From Euonymus europaeus (lineage: Eukaryota; Streptophyta; Magnoliopsida; Celastrales; Celastraceae), in contig OY756966.1 of NCBI GenBank assembly GCA_963580455.1, positions 23,377,001 through 23,441,000 on the forward strand: DNA of 64,000 nt. Direction: 5' to 3'. Below, piece after piece: positions 47,726 through 59,589 of the stretch. Made by a program: the position numbers and the translations under genes. The notes under the pieces were generated by a model that ran no database searches, was not told where the DNA came from, and was given only the letters and a program-made list of their open reading frames with translations. Numbering within the stretch: position 1 is the stretch's first letter; the number at the start of each line of letters is the position of its first letter.

Positions 47726-49558
47726 CTATCTGGTCTTCTCTTTCGCCCTATACCACGGTGCCACCAGCTATTTTAGTCTGCTGATTTCCTTTTCATGTTT
47801 AAAACTTTAAATCCCTAAATCCCATTTTTGACCTCCTATTTTTTTAAAAAAAATATTCTAAAAGAACTCTAAATCACTATTTTCTTTTAAAAAAAAAGGT
47901 CATTGAAATAAAGCTGTTTGGACTCGAGAAATGAGAAGATGAGATAAATTTTTAAAAATATTAATTTTTTGTTAAATTTTTTATAAGTCATCCTTTTTGT
48001 CGGTCATAATTTAGAATGATATCATACCAAATTAATAATAACCTAAAATGATATCATACAAAGTTGTTAATATGAGTTTAATTTCAAACCAAAACTCAAG
48101 TACGTGACTATTAAGAATCGCTCGCAGAGAAATCATTCCTAGAAATTTCTGAATTCATACGAGCACATGCTCATTGAGAATTGCTCTTATTGAAATCAAA
48201 CTTAATTTTTTTAAAAATTCATACGATTTAATCTTATAAAGATTCACTACATTATCATCCAAATGATTTGTTTAGAAATATCCTTTCGAACTCTCACTTG
48301 CATTTGACGGGTTTGGTTTACTTTGATATCATCCACATATGGAATATACACACACTAACGGAAGCCTGCACGTTGCGGTGGGACTTTAGATTTATTTATT
48401 TATTCTATTATATTATTTATTCTTTTGATTGTGTGTTTTTTAATTTTTAATTTTTGTTGTCGTTTTTAGTTTTGTTAAGGATTCATAACTTTAGTAATAA
48501 GTTTTTTTTTGTTTTGTCATTTGTTCTAGATCGAAGCCTGCGCATTGCGGCTGGGTTTTGATTTTTGTCTTTCATCGATGTATTAAATAATTCATTATGA
48601 ATCGGTATTGCGAGAATGAAATGCTTGAGATTGCAATCTAAACTGAAACGGATGAGTATTACAAAGCTGCTTTGAATACCTAGACATGTCAATATGCTGG
48701 CAATGCTGTGTACTCCCCAAATTCTAAACTCGGAAGCACAACAACATGCTCTTTTCAATTAGCAGCATCATAGTATGTCAAGTTTTTGGCAAACCTGGGG
48801 AGAGGAAAAATAAGATATCATTTCTTGTTCATGCATTGAGGTATCATTCCACTGATCATATTATCAAGGTTGGGAAAATGTGGGCATAAATAGTATAGAG
48901 AACTCCAATTCAAAAATAAAATAGGCCTCTCCAGAAGAAAAACAATACAATAAATTTCACTAAGAAACTGTAGGCAGATACTCATATTAAGACATAACGC
49001 ATGGAAAGGTTCAAACTTTGATAAACAAATCATCACATCTCAGCAGATTTGCAACTTTTTAGTCCAAAACAAAAAATTGTCACATCTAACAAAATTAAAA
49101 ATGAACTATGGCTCAACTTTAAACCACGCAAGGAAGATCTTTGAGATCAAAATGTTGTCTATTTTTAGCAAAGTTGGCCATGAATGTGTACATAATTACA
49201 GTTGGCTTTGAATCTCCAAGAATCAGTAAAAGCTGACCCCCCAATGGTTGGGGGTAAGATTCCAAAAAGTGCAATAGAAGTTAATGTTTGAACTTAAACC
49301 AATTGAAAGGAGATTGACTCAAACCAGACCTAGATACCATACAGTTGGAACTCACCCAACCGGTGTATATATAGGATATTTTATATTTTTAACAGTACAT
49401 GCATACACACGTAAATATATATATTTGTTCTATTTGTGTATTATATGTGTGTATATATATATGTGTGTGTGTATTTGAATTATCTCCTAGTTACAACTAT
49501 TGCACAGTTATTTGAAAATAGAAATACAACTCAAATACAATATAGCTTAGAACATTAC
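47726..49558. other. AT-rich spacer with Helitron-like 3' scars (minus strand)
   Basis: Two related phrases, GAAGCCTGCACGTTGCGGTG (about 48362) and GAAGCCTGCGCATTGCGGCT (about 48533), read on the minus strand as GC hairpins. The second is followed 9 bases later by CTAG, as at Helitron 3' ends. The first has TTAG instead. They are probably old, degenerate elements. No gene recognised. Confidence 0.35.
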
Positions 49559-49911
49559 CTGGATTTGTTTTCAACTGTTCCCTAAATGGAATAACTGCAG
49601 CTGCTAATGCTAAAAACATATGTGGTGGGGGTCCAAAATTCTGAGGCCATTAATATAAACTATCATTAAACTATTTACCTCGTAATGAATCTCAGTTTCT
49701 GTGATAGTTGTCATTGGTAACATAAAAATTTATACTTGAGCTATATCTGTAGTGTGCCTTAATAATTACATGCATTTTCTTCTGAGGCAAAGGAAATGTA
49801 TGTATACCTTTAGTATGCCTTGAAACTACCAGTGCAGTCTTGCTTGTAACACTTCAGCCTTCTTTGAAGATCATTCTTGATTCCGCATAAACGTGCAAAG
49901 CTCTCTTCCAT
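49559..49911 (-). pseudogene. Boron transporter (BOR-type) 5' exon fragments
   Basis: The minus strand begins MEESFAR, then GIKNDLQRRLKCYKQDCTG and SFKAY, then TAA (49911 to about 49812). This closely resembles the N terminus of plant BOR1-type borate exporters (SLC4-like). The next piece (49640-49559, after a CAG acceptor) gives PTTYVF and, after a shift of frame, ALAAAVIPFREQLK. It matches the first membrane helix and the FGEQL motif of the family. The stop, the frameshift and the absence of the remaining helices make it a relic. In living genes the protein is a plasma-membrane borate exporter. Confidence 0.7.
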
Positions 49912-52739
49912 GGTTCCTCTAATAACAAACATCCCTAGCTATGAAACTACATTTTTCCAAGAAGAGATTGCATTGCAATCAAAGGATGCAAGAGATTATC
50001 ATTAAACTATTTACCTCGTAGCAAAATGCGAATATTGCAGGGGTCACGATCCATAGGAAAATGAAGCAAACTTAAGAGAGAAAACTTCATCACTCATTGA
50101 AGGTTCTAAAAAATAGCACAAATGGGTACAGATAACTACAATTAGATAAACTTAATAGAGGTTTTAAAAAAAAATATGGTGCAATCAAAAGGCTATTTAA
50201 CTGTTATGATGAATTCAAAACAAAAACAAAAAGTGAGCTAAATGATCTGTAATTCCAAAGTCGAACAAATATAACCATCATATATACCTTCTGAGCAATA
50301 GGAAACTATTGTACTCCCATCGGCACTCCCATAAGTTGCTCTCCTTCCTTTGAGGCTCAAAATATGTAGAAATTGGACAGAACAACATTGTCTGCAAGTG
50401 CAAGTAAACAAAACAAAAAATCACATCAACCAGTTTTACAGAAAATAAGAAGTAACCTGCTCAAACTCTCCAAGACCAGATCCATGTTTCTATCCATGCT
50501 TCTTGCGAATAAAAAAATAAAGCAATATAGGAAAGAATTTCAAAATGTTAATACTTAGTACTCAGGCTTTGCCGTGGTCACTGTGGCTTTGGTTCCAACT
50601 GGGTTAAGCTCATGTAAGGCTTTAATTAATGTGAGCATGGGACCAAGAAAAACAACGAAAAATAAGATTAAAGCAGTCAAAGAGTCAAATTGAGTGTGGT
50701 AAAGAAAAATGCATATGAGGAAAGTCATTGGCACATTAATTTATAGGTCCATTACCTTTTTACCACAAAAAAATCTAAGAAGCAAGTACAGGACAGGACA
50801 TAAAAAATTTCTTGCAATATCACCCAGTATACCCATAAACAAATGTATATAATTTCTCACTAATAGTCTAATACTAATGGCAAATAATAACCAGAGTCAT
50901 GTCATCGGGACTATCCCTGCCTTTATGGGATAAGCTCAAAGGTGTAAAGTGAAATTGCAAATCCCTAATTATTAACTAAGAGATGGAAAGTAGAATCGCA
51001 ATAAAAAGGGCAAAACACAGATTTGCTCTCTTGGCAGAATGAACATCAAAGTGAAATTAAAAAAAAAAAAAAGAAATTTAAAAAAGAGGTATAGGAAACT
51101 TAACAAATACTTCTCAATAGTTTTCCTATAAGAAAGGCTAAAAGTTCTGCCTTTTTTCTTTATAGTTCATAGCTTTTTTTCCTCACGTCTTACTAACAAT
51201 CACAGAGTTCAGAGATTATAAACATAATTTCAGTCCAAATCTTCCAAACAGAGCCTATGAAAAGCATGGAATAGCCGAGAAAAGCAACAAAGCATGAACC
51301 AATTTCAGGGAAAAATCATTGGAAGATACTAACCTAAAACGGAGCTTTGCTCCTAGGAAATCAAGTATTGGAAGATACTAACCTAAATCAGAGGTTGGCT
51401 CCTAGAAAATCGCAAAACGAAGCTTCATTTTATTCTCGCCCTCATACTTCTTCCCAAACTTGAAACGATCAAAATCAATCACTATCCCAATAATTTTTCA
51501 ATCTAGATATGAAGTAGCGATCGAGTAATAACTTGTGGCTAAATTGAGCAAAGGAGCAGATAGTGGTTACAGAAGGAAAAAGGAGGGCCCATTTGAAAGC
51601 ATCGTTAATAACTTCAAAGCAAAAGGGAGGATCGAGTAACAACTTCAAAGCATCGTTAATACCCCAATCACCCGTACGTACCTCGAATGAGTTGAGTGTT
51701 TCCGTGGAGCAGAGAGTGGTTACAGAAGTCGCGACATAATGAGCTTCGAAGGAATTAAGGATGGATCAAAGAGCATGGTTACTACCCCAATCACCCATAC
51801 GTATCTCGAATGCACTTCGCTTTCAGCTTTTCGAGAGGCCATATATTCTCGTGGAGTAAAGGGGGACTAAAGCGAAGAATATGGGATGGGTGTATTGAGT
51901 AGCCAGCCGGTGATGGGCCAGTGACGTAGGAGGGGAGGTCCATGAGGGATGTCGGCTAAGCAATGTTGAGGCAGCAGGGGAACTCCAAGTGGGAACGACG
52001 CCGTTTTGCATGTTAGTGATCGGCTGAGAACAGCGCCTTGGGAGTCGAGGAAGACACAGCATCTCGCGAGTAGAAGGTCAGCTGAGAGGCACTCGCGCTG
52101 TGGAGGCTGCAATCCCATCCATTCATCCAAGCTTCCTTTTTTCGTGATCAAATCTGAGATTGTAAGTAATATATATCAAATGAGAGGACATATTAAGATT
52201 TAAGAAGATTCCAAATTTGAAAAATCTTTCTTGATGATCTATCCTTCAACCAGTACGTGACTCATTCAAATAGAAAGCCAGGTTAGTCATAATCCTAATT
52301 GAAACAGCACTGGGAACTCAACTTTTGTGCAAAAAATAAAAATAAAAATCTCCTAAAATGGCTTAGTTTAAAATGAACCAATTACAAAAAGATAGTTTCG
52401 AGAACATAGTACAAAATAAAAATTTGTTCTAATTAGATTCAATGGACTGACCTTCAAGTTTGAAGAAACTGAATTTTTTATAGATCGAGTCAAGTTATCC
52501 AATTCCCCTGAATGTGAAGCAAAACTTGCTTTAATGTTGCTGCAACCACTAAAAAGCAAAAAAAGTGACAAATCTAATATATGAACAAAAAAAAAATAAA
52601 GTCAAAGAGTGCACCTGCATGCGTCGATGTTGAATTTCTTCTCGTCAATTCCATCTAGAGAATTGAAAACATTGGGACTCTACAAAAATATGAAAGATCT
52701 TTGGTTGAGGAATAAGAAATTACAGTGCAAGAATAATTC
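49912..52739. other. Mostly unassigned; possible broken minus-strand exons
   Basis: 51328-51400 holds two copies of a 43-bp unit (TTGGAAGATACTAACCTAAA). Near 52560-52440 the minus strand reads GCSNIKASFASHSGELDNLT between AG and GT borders, and another exon-like piece is at about 52680-52615; I cannot name the gene. A G+C-richer block at 51850-52140 may be a leader or promoter. The Copia element lies just beyond. Confidence 0.3.
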
Positions 52740-52744
52740 ACATG

Positions 52745-53010
52745 TAAAGAACAAAGCACTCAAGATAAAGAACAAAGCACTCAAGATAGCAGTTGAGTAC
52801 TTCTTGTCAACATCTGCTGAAAATTCAAACGGCTACTAAAGTTTTCATAGGAAGACAAAAGTGGTGTAGGCTTTTCAAAAGTTGTGTAGACTTTAGTCTT
52901 GTCTTGTCTTATCATAATGTATCCGTTAGACACTAGCAAGATTGTATATAATGGTTATGTGCTAACCTTCCAATATATACATGAAAAACACTTTTATTTA
53001 CATTTCTTTA
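52745..53010 (+). repeat. Copia 5' LTR
   Basis: 266 bp. Its first bases are a 21-bp unit repeated twice (AAAGAACAAAGCACTCAAGA plus T). It also carries a CTTGT repeat (near 52900) and TATATA-like promoter motifs (near 52945 and 52975). Confidence 0.92.
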
Positions 53011-53022
53011 TGGTATCGGAGG
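53011..53022 (+). other. Copia primer-binding site
   Basis: TGGTATCGGAGG directly follows the 5' LTR. It is one base away from the common plant site TGGTATCAGAG, complementary to initiator Met-tRNA. Confidence 0.8.
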
Positions 53023-53056
53023 ACTTGACTCCGGCGAGTTGATCCAAGATCCGACC

Positions 53057-56000
53057 ATGTCTACTTCTCTTGCCACTACTACCGTTTCTCTTCCAATTAC
53101 TGCCACCACTCCATCTGTTACTGTTCATGCTATTCAGCCTATCCCAATAAAGCTTAATGCTACTAATTTCTCTTCATGGAGGTTACAAATCACTTCTCTA
53201 CTTCGGGCTTACAATCTTTTGGGTTATGCAGATGAATCTTTTCCTTGTCCACCTTCTTCTAGTGAATCATCTTCCTCTGGAAACACTGCTTATCACACAT
53301 GGCAGAGTCAAGATCACTTTATTCTTCATGCTATTGTGGCTTCTATGGATGCTACTGTTTTGCCTCTTATTGGTGAAGTAACCACCAGTGCACAAGCTTG
53401 GACTCAAGTGCACAAGCTGTATGCAAACAGCTCTAGATCAAGAGTTATACAACTCAAATCTCAGCTCTCTCGATGTCAAAAAGGGGGAAAGACTATGGCC
53501 ACCTACCTGCAAGATGTTAAAAATCTTGCGGATGAACTAGCCTTAACATCTCACCCTGTGTCCTCAGATGACCTTACACTCTATATTCTTGATGGTCTTG
53601 GTCAAGAGTATACGGGCATTGTAGGTTCCATTCGAACCCAAGAAACCTCATTTAGCTATGAAGAGCTCAAGGATGTTCTTGTTGCCCAAGAAGCTTACAT
53701 CACTCGGTTAAGCATTTCCCAAGACTTGTCAGTTGTTACTGCTAATTTTCATCAAGCTCCATCTAATTTTCATGGTCAAGGTCGAGGTTCTCAACAATCC
53801 TGGAATGGGCAAAAGTCTAACAATCAGTGGCATGGTAATAATAATCGTCATCAATCCAACTCTCGTGGTCGAGGCAGAGGTCGTGGTTTCTCACGCTCCA
53901 TTTGCCAACTTTGTGACAAGCCAGGTCATACAGCTAATGTGTGCAGAAAATTCAAAGTTTCCGAAAATCATCAAGCACAACATGTCTCTGCCCATTATGC
54001 TGCTGGACCACCCACTGGTTTAGGACAACCATCTCAACCTTGGCTTTTGGATTCAGGTGCTAGTCATCATATGACTCAGAATCCTGCTAATCTCAATAGC
54101 TCTACCGAATTTGATGGTACTGATGAAGTTAAACTAGGCGATGGATCAGGTTTGCGCATCACACACACTGGCACCACACATTTACATACTACTACTCGCC
54201 CTATCATTGTTTCTAATGCTCTTTGTGTTCCTCAATTAAATAAGAGTCTTTTATCAGTTCATGAACTCACTAAAAATAACCATATCTCTATTGAATTTTT
54301 TGCTTTTCATTGTCTTCTTAAGGATCTCTCTACTGGTCACACTCTGGCGCGGGGCACATGCCGTGATGGAGTCTACCTCTTTGAACCATCTCAAATTTCT
54401 TGTCTTGCTACAACCACTCACACTCCAGGAATTCGTACTTCGGTAGACGGATGGCACTGTCGGTTAGGCCATCCCTCAACCAAGCTATTTACTAAACTTT
54501 TCCGGCATTGTCAACTTCCATGTACTCAAACTTTTTCTTCTGTTCCTCTTGACTGTACTTCTTGCAAGATGAATAAAACTCACAAATTGCCTTTTGGTAC
54601 TTCTACTGTCCAAAGTGATTCCCCTCTTCATGTGGTATATAGTGATGTTTGGGGTCCCTCACCTGTTTTATCAATTGATGGTTTTCGCTACTATGTGATC
54701 TTTGTGGATCATTACACCAAATACACTTGGCTTTTTCCTCTCCATCTTAAATCTCAAGTTCTGCCCATCTTTTTACAGTTCAAACGCATCGTTGAAAAAT
54801 AATTTCAAACTCATATTCGTACTCTTTACACTGATAATGGTGGTGAATACCAAAAGCTTCAATCTTATCTCACTCAAGAGGGTATTAGTTGGTATCAATT
54901 CCCTCCTTATACCCCTCAGCATGTTGCCTTAGCTGAACGTAAACATCGTCATCTAAGTGAGACTGCTCGAACCTTATTGCACACATCTGGTCTTCCTCTC
55001 ACATTCTGGAGTTATGCTTATCAAACAGCCGTCTATCTCATTAACAGACTTCCTATTCTTTCCACTTCTTATTCTGCTCTTACACCTTATCAATTGCTCT
55101 TTCAACAATCACCCAATTATTTGAAACTACGAGTTTTTGGCTGTCAATGTTTCCCGTGGCTTCGCCCATACACCGAGAACAAACTACAACCTCGTTCTCG
55201 GCCTTGTATTTTCATTGGTTATTCTACCTCCCAAAGTTCCTACAAGTGTCTTGATCCAATCACTAACAAAGTCTACCTCTCCCGACATGTTACCTTCAAT
55301 GAACAAGAATTTCCTAAATTCCCTCTCCCACCTACACCTTTACCTACATCAGTTTCCTCTATTTCTCCTCCAGCTTCTCTTGTTGTTCTATCTTCTCCGC
55401 TTAACCCCCCTACTACTCCGTTCGTTGTTGGTTCTTCTATATCTCCTTTGTCTAGTACCCAATCTTCTCCAACTCGATTATCATCCTCTTTTGATCCGTC
55501 TTCTCCTATTGTTCCTTCTACACGAAGTCATACCATGACTACGCGATCCATGAATCGTATTTTCAAACCCAAAAATCTAAACTTGGCTACCCTTCACCCT
55601 CTTCCTAAACTTCCTGAACCCAAGTAAGTCAAGGAAGCTCTAAGTCAACCTCACTGGCACCAGGCTATGGCTCACGAATATAAAGCCTTAGTTCATCATG
55701 ATACTTGGGTTTTAGTGCCTTCTACCACTAATTGCAAGCCCATAGGTTCTAAATGGGTGTTTCGGGTTAAATACAATCCAAATGGCACTGTGGCCCGTTA
55801 TAAGGCCCGTCTTGTCGCCCAAGGTTTTGCTCAAACTCAAGGTCTTGACTATCACCAGACTTTCAGTCCAGTCATTAAGCCTGTTATCATCAGACTAGTT
55901 CTCACTCTTGCAGTTAATCATGGCTGGTCTCTTCAACATTTAGATATTAATAATGCGTTTTTAAATGGCCACCTCACAGAAACCATTTACATGCGGCAAC

Positions 56001-57211
56001 CTAAGGGCTTTGAAGATTCTACTCATCCTAACTACTTGTGTAAACTCAAAAAATCTATCTATGGCCTAAAACAGGCACCTCGTGCCTGGTATCATGCCTT
56101 AAGACAATCTCTTCTTCATCTTGGTTTTGTCAACTCTGCTGCAGATGCCTCTCTTTTTATCCTTCAAGAAGGAACTCATCTTATGTATATTCTCGTTTAT
56201 GTCGATGATTTGATTTTAACTAGTTCTAACACTGCTCTATTGCGCAGGGTCACTTCCGCTTTAGCTCAACAATTTTCTTTGAAAGATTTGGGTGATTTAT
56301 CTTATTTCTTAGGGGTGGAAGTTTCCTCCACACCTACTGGGTTGTTTTTATCTCAACAAAAATATTTGTGTGATTTGCTTGACAAATCTGATATGGCAGG
56401 GGCTAAGTCTATTCACACACCATTACCTTCCCATTTTTCCGTAAGTATAAATGATGGTGATCCCCTTCTAGACCCAACCATGTATCGACAGGTTATTGGG
56501 AGTTTACAGTATCTCCGCCTCACTCGCCCCGATATCTCCTTTCCTGTCAACAAGCTTGCTCAGTTTATGTACAAACCAACTACTACCCACTGGTCCCTTG
56601 TCAAACGCTTATTACGGTATCTCAAAGGTACTTTTGATCATGGTATTACAATTAACAAATCTTCTTCTCTTTCTCTTCAGGCTTTCACTGATTCTGACTG
56701 GGCTGGTAACCTGGATGATCGATCATCCACTTCCGCTTATCTCGTCTTCCTTGGCTCTACTCCGATCTCTTGGAAATCTCAAAAACAGCGTTCCATTGCT
56801 CGCTCATCAACTGAGGCTGAATATCGCTCCTTAGCGTCTACGGCTTCTGAAGTTGTATGGATTCAAGCTCTGTTACGTGAGCTTCATTATCCTCTCCCTC
56901 AAAAACCTGCAATTTATTGCGACAATCAAGGTGCTATCGCTCTTAGTCTCAATCCTGTTCATCATTCCAGAATGAAGCATATTGCTGTTGATCTCAATTT
57001 TGTTCGTGTTCTGGTTGAGCAAGGCGCCTTCACTATCCATAAAATCTCTACCACAATTCAATTAGCAGACTTATTAACCAAGTCGCTTCTGCGTCCTCGT
57101 TTTCTTCTCCTCAGAGACAAGATTGGCGTGTCCTCCAGACCCTCCATCTTGAGGGAGCGTAAAGAACAAAGCACTCAAGATAAAGAACAAAGCACTCAAG
57201 ATAGCAGTTGA
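53057..57211 (+). pseudogene. Copia gag-pol polyprotein with two nonsense codons
   Basis: One reading frame of 1385 codons starts at ATG 53057. Order: Gag (UBN2-like, SSWRLQITSLL near residue 35); zinc knuckle CQLCDKPGHTANVC (from residue 283); protease LLDSGASHHM (Asp 332); integrase zinc domain (WHCRLGHPS, CTSCKMNKTHK); integrase core (first Asp in YSDVWGPS, residue 530; second in TDNGGEY; Glu in ALAERKHRH); reverse transcriptase (WVFRVKYNPNG, YGLKQAPRAWY, YVDD at 1048); RNase H (FTDSDWAG, SSTEAEYRSLA, CDNQGA). TAA occurs at 54800-54802 (codon 582, inside integrase) and 55625-55627 (codon 857, before reverse transcriptase). No frameshift is present. The C-terminal codons run into the 3' LTR. 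The stops block a full polyprotein, so mobility would need help from another copy. Confidence 0.93.
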
Positions 57212-57425
57212 GTACTTCTTGTCAACATCTGCTGAAAATTCAAACGGCTACTAAAGTTTTCATAGGAAGACAAAAGTGGTGTAGGCTTTTCAAAAGTTGT
57301 GTAGACTTTAGTCTTGTCTTGTCTTGTCATAATGTATCCGTTAGACACTAGCAAGATTGTATATAATGGTTATGTGCTAACCTTCCAATATATACATGAA
57401 AAACACTTTTATTTACATTTCTTTA
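57160..57425 (+). repeat. Copia 3' LTR
   Basis: 266 bp, identical to the 5' LTR except G for A within the CTTGTCTT tract. It is followed by the target duplicate ACATG. Confidence 0.92.
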
Positions 57426-57430
57426 ACATG

Positions 57431-58859
57431 AAAACATGCAATTAACAATAGTTGAAAAAAGCTCGGGGATGCAGTAAGGATTAAGGAAGAGGAAAGTAGC
57501 TAAAAATCCAGCGAAGAAGAAATACAGTATGATCTCGTTCAAAAATTTGATTTTACATAAACTTAAGATGCGACTGTGATGTTTTTCTTGTTGGCACCTA
57601 ATTTGATTAAAATAGCTGTCATTGTTTACATGTACAATATGACATGATTTTAAAATTTTCATTCTAGGTCTCTGTAAAAAATTTCATGTTATTTGATTCT
57701 CGAAAAGCCTTGATAATACTAAAAGTTATAGCAAAGAGTTTTACATGCAATTTATCTGAAAGAACACAAAATCAAAACAATTAACATAAAGCCAAAGAGA
57801 ATGAGAAATTGGAGAAAAAAATAGAATAGAACTGCGCTATGAGATGCACAATCCATTTTCTCCAGCTTCTTTCCTCACTTTTTTCTTCCTTTTTTCCTCA
57901 ATTTTTAAGATTTTAGTGAGGATAACTTGGTAAAATTTCTTAACAAACATGAAAATCAATGTTCTAGTAATGGAGAAACAACATCGTTCCTTTTTGGGAA
58001 AAATTACAAATAACAATACCATTTAAAAAACCACCCAAAAGACTAAGAAATCAATGCATGCTAGACCACAAAAGATTTCATATTGATGCTAAACAACATC
58101 AATGCATGCTCCAAGTCTTCAATGTTACGTTGGAGGATAAATAGACTGAGCTTTAAGTGTTTCACAAGTTTACCAAATAACAAAATTACAATTTAAAATA
58201 TATAAATAACAAAGAGTCATCAATTAAAGACCCAAAACAGGTGAGCAATTGAATAAATGCAAAAAATTTAAGCAACAATTCATTGACCATTTAAAAACAC
58301 AGTATCTTGCACAAAGGCTATAAAAGGTGCAGGCTACAATCTTTGACAATGCATAGGGGGGATTAAAGCTGTAAGAGAAGATTAAGGAAGAGAATTTAAA
58401 GGCCAAGTATGCAAATCCAAAAAAAAAAACAATTGATGTGTATGAAAAAAACATATAACAAACGTTCAAAAATTTAAACATAAATTAGAGGCAATGAAAA
58501 CCTAGATTAAGCAGACCTACCAACTATTTCACATAACACAAAAATAATTGACCATGAATTAAAATAGATGCAAAAGTTAAGCCAACAAAAAAAACACAGC
58601 TATTTATCTAGGAAATAAACAATGGATAAGGAGCTGAAGATTTTGATAGGAAAAATGACATAATTTTTTAAGATTGGTATCAGATATTATAAAAAAGTGC
58701 AGAAAGAGATTCTTTAGTCGAAGATAAAAATATAGAAGATTATGTTCAATCCAACCATTTGAAATTGAACCTCAATTTCAAAAGAGTAAAACAAAAAAGG
58801 CATTCAGTGTTGTTAGACCGGTTAACGATTTAGATTTGTGGATCTTGACTATAATTCAT
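57431..58859. other. AT-rich DNA, no gene recognised
   Basis: Probably intron or downstream sequence of the receptor-kinase relic that follows on the minus strand. I see no exon here with confidence. Confidence 0.35.
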
Positions 58860-59589
58860 TGAGCAATATTGTGGAGATGACAGGAGGATTATTAGTATAC
58901 CAAAGAGATAGTCCTTTAGGTTCTCGTTTCCCATGTACTCATATAGGAGAGCAAACTTATCATTGTCATTGAATATTCAACTAAGCAGGCCAAGTTTCTA
59001 TGGTTGACTCTCATCAGAAGTTCAGCCTACATTTTCATTTTCATCTGTGTTGATTATTAGTCTTTAATTATCAAAGATTGAAACTGTTTCTATTTTGGTC
59101 ACATAAAACACAAATTGAAAAGGATTGAAGAGGCAAGGTAATTGCAAACCTCATTCTGGAACTCTGCAGTTCCCCAAGATGACGATGGAGATAGCAGCTT
59201 CATTGGAACTTGGGCACCGTCTTTGAGGAAACCAAGGTACACAATTCCAAATCCTCCCTTGCAAACCTTCAGTTTTTTTACGCTATGGATTGTCCTTGCT
59301 TCAAAAATTCTGCTTTTTTACAACCAGAATCGAAAAGAAAAATATGTAAAAAATAAGTTCTAAGCTGCTGCAATGAGTAAATTTTATATCTGAAGTTCTG
59401 TTGTGGTTGATGCATTTGAATAATGGTATTGGAAAGCATAAAGTACCTTTTTTTTCTTTTTCTTGAGTACCATAAGGCAAGGAAAGCAATCAGAAAGACT
59501 GCCGCAACAGAAACTGAAACAGCCATTGGCACAACAATTTTATTATTCTTCTTGCACGAACTTGAGCCGCAAAATTCTGGTCAGCGACA
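58860..59589 (-). pseudogene. Malectin/LRR receptor-like kinase, juxtamembrane and kinase fragments
   Basis: Minus-strand pieces in order. Exon 59589-59447 encodes PEFCGSSSCKKNNKIVVP, then a membrane helix (MAVSVSVAAVFLIAFLALWY) and the stop-transfer SRKRKK, as in malectin-type LRR kinases; a TGA lies just before PEFC. Exon about 59285-59149 has the glycine loop KGGFGIVYLGFLKDG, and VPMKLLSPSSS where VAVK is usual (Lys kept), ending at GAG|GT. A third piece at about 58970-58900 has DKFALLYEYMGNENLKDYL (kinase subdomain V). The LRR ectodomain, catalytic loop and activation segment are not visible. In living genes the protein is a plasma-membrane Ser/Thr receptor kinase; this is a relic or captured fragment. 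Confidence 0.72.

Larger units (their letters stand above)
52745..57425 (+). mobile_element. Ty1/Copia LTR retrotransposon, complete and young
   Basis: The 4681-bp element has 266-bp LTRs (52745-53010, 57160-57425) that differ at a single base by eye. The target duplication is a perfect ACATG (52740-52744, 57426-57430). The LTR starts TAAAGAA and ends TTCTTTA, so the terminal dinucleotides are TA...TA rather than TG...CA. The primer-binding site TGGTATCGGA abuts the 5' LTR, and a purine tract (TTGAGGGAGCG) precedes the 3' LTR. The internal gag-pol is one frame with two stop codons. Confidence 0.93.

Noticed and set aside
52743..53002. Canonical TG...CA reading of the Copia LTR (TGTAAA...TTTACA)
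   Set aside because: The eight bases after TTTACA are shared by both LTRs, and the 3' LTR has CG instead of TG at its start. The TAAAGAA...TTCTTTA reading gives a perfect 5-bp target duplication.
54800..54802. Copia stop as programmed readthrough or recoding
   Set aside because: It lies within the integrase, not between gag and pol, and no recoding signal is visible. A plain nonsense mutation is simpler.
53157..54932. Several ORFs of 60-130 aa in other frames
   Set aside because: Shadows of the Copia gag-pol frame, which carries all the domains.
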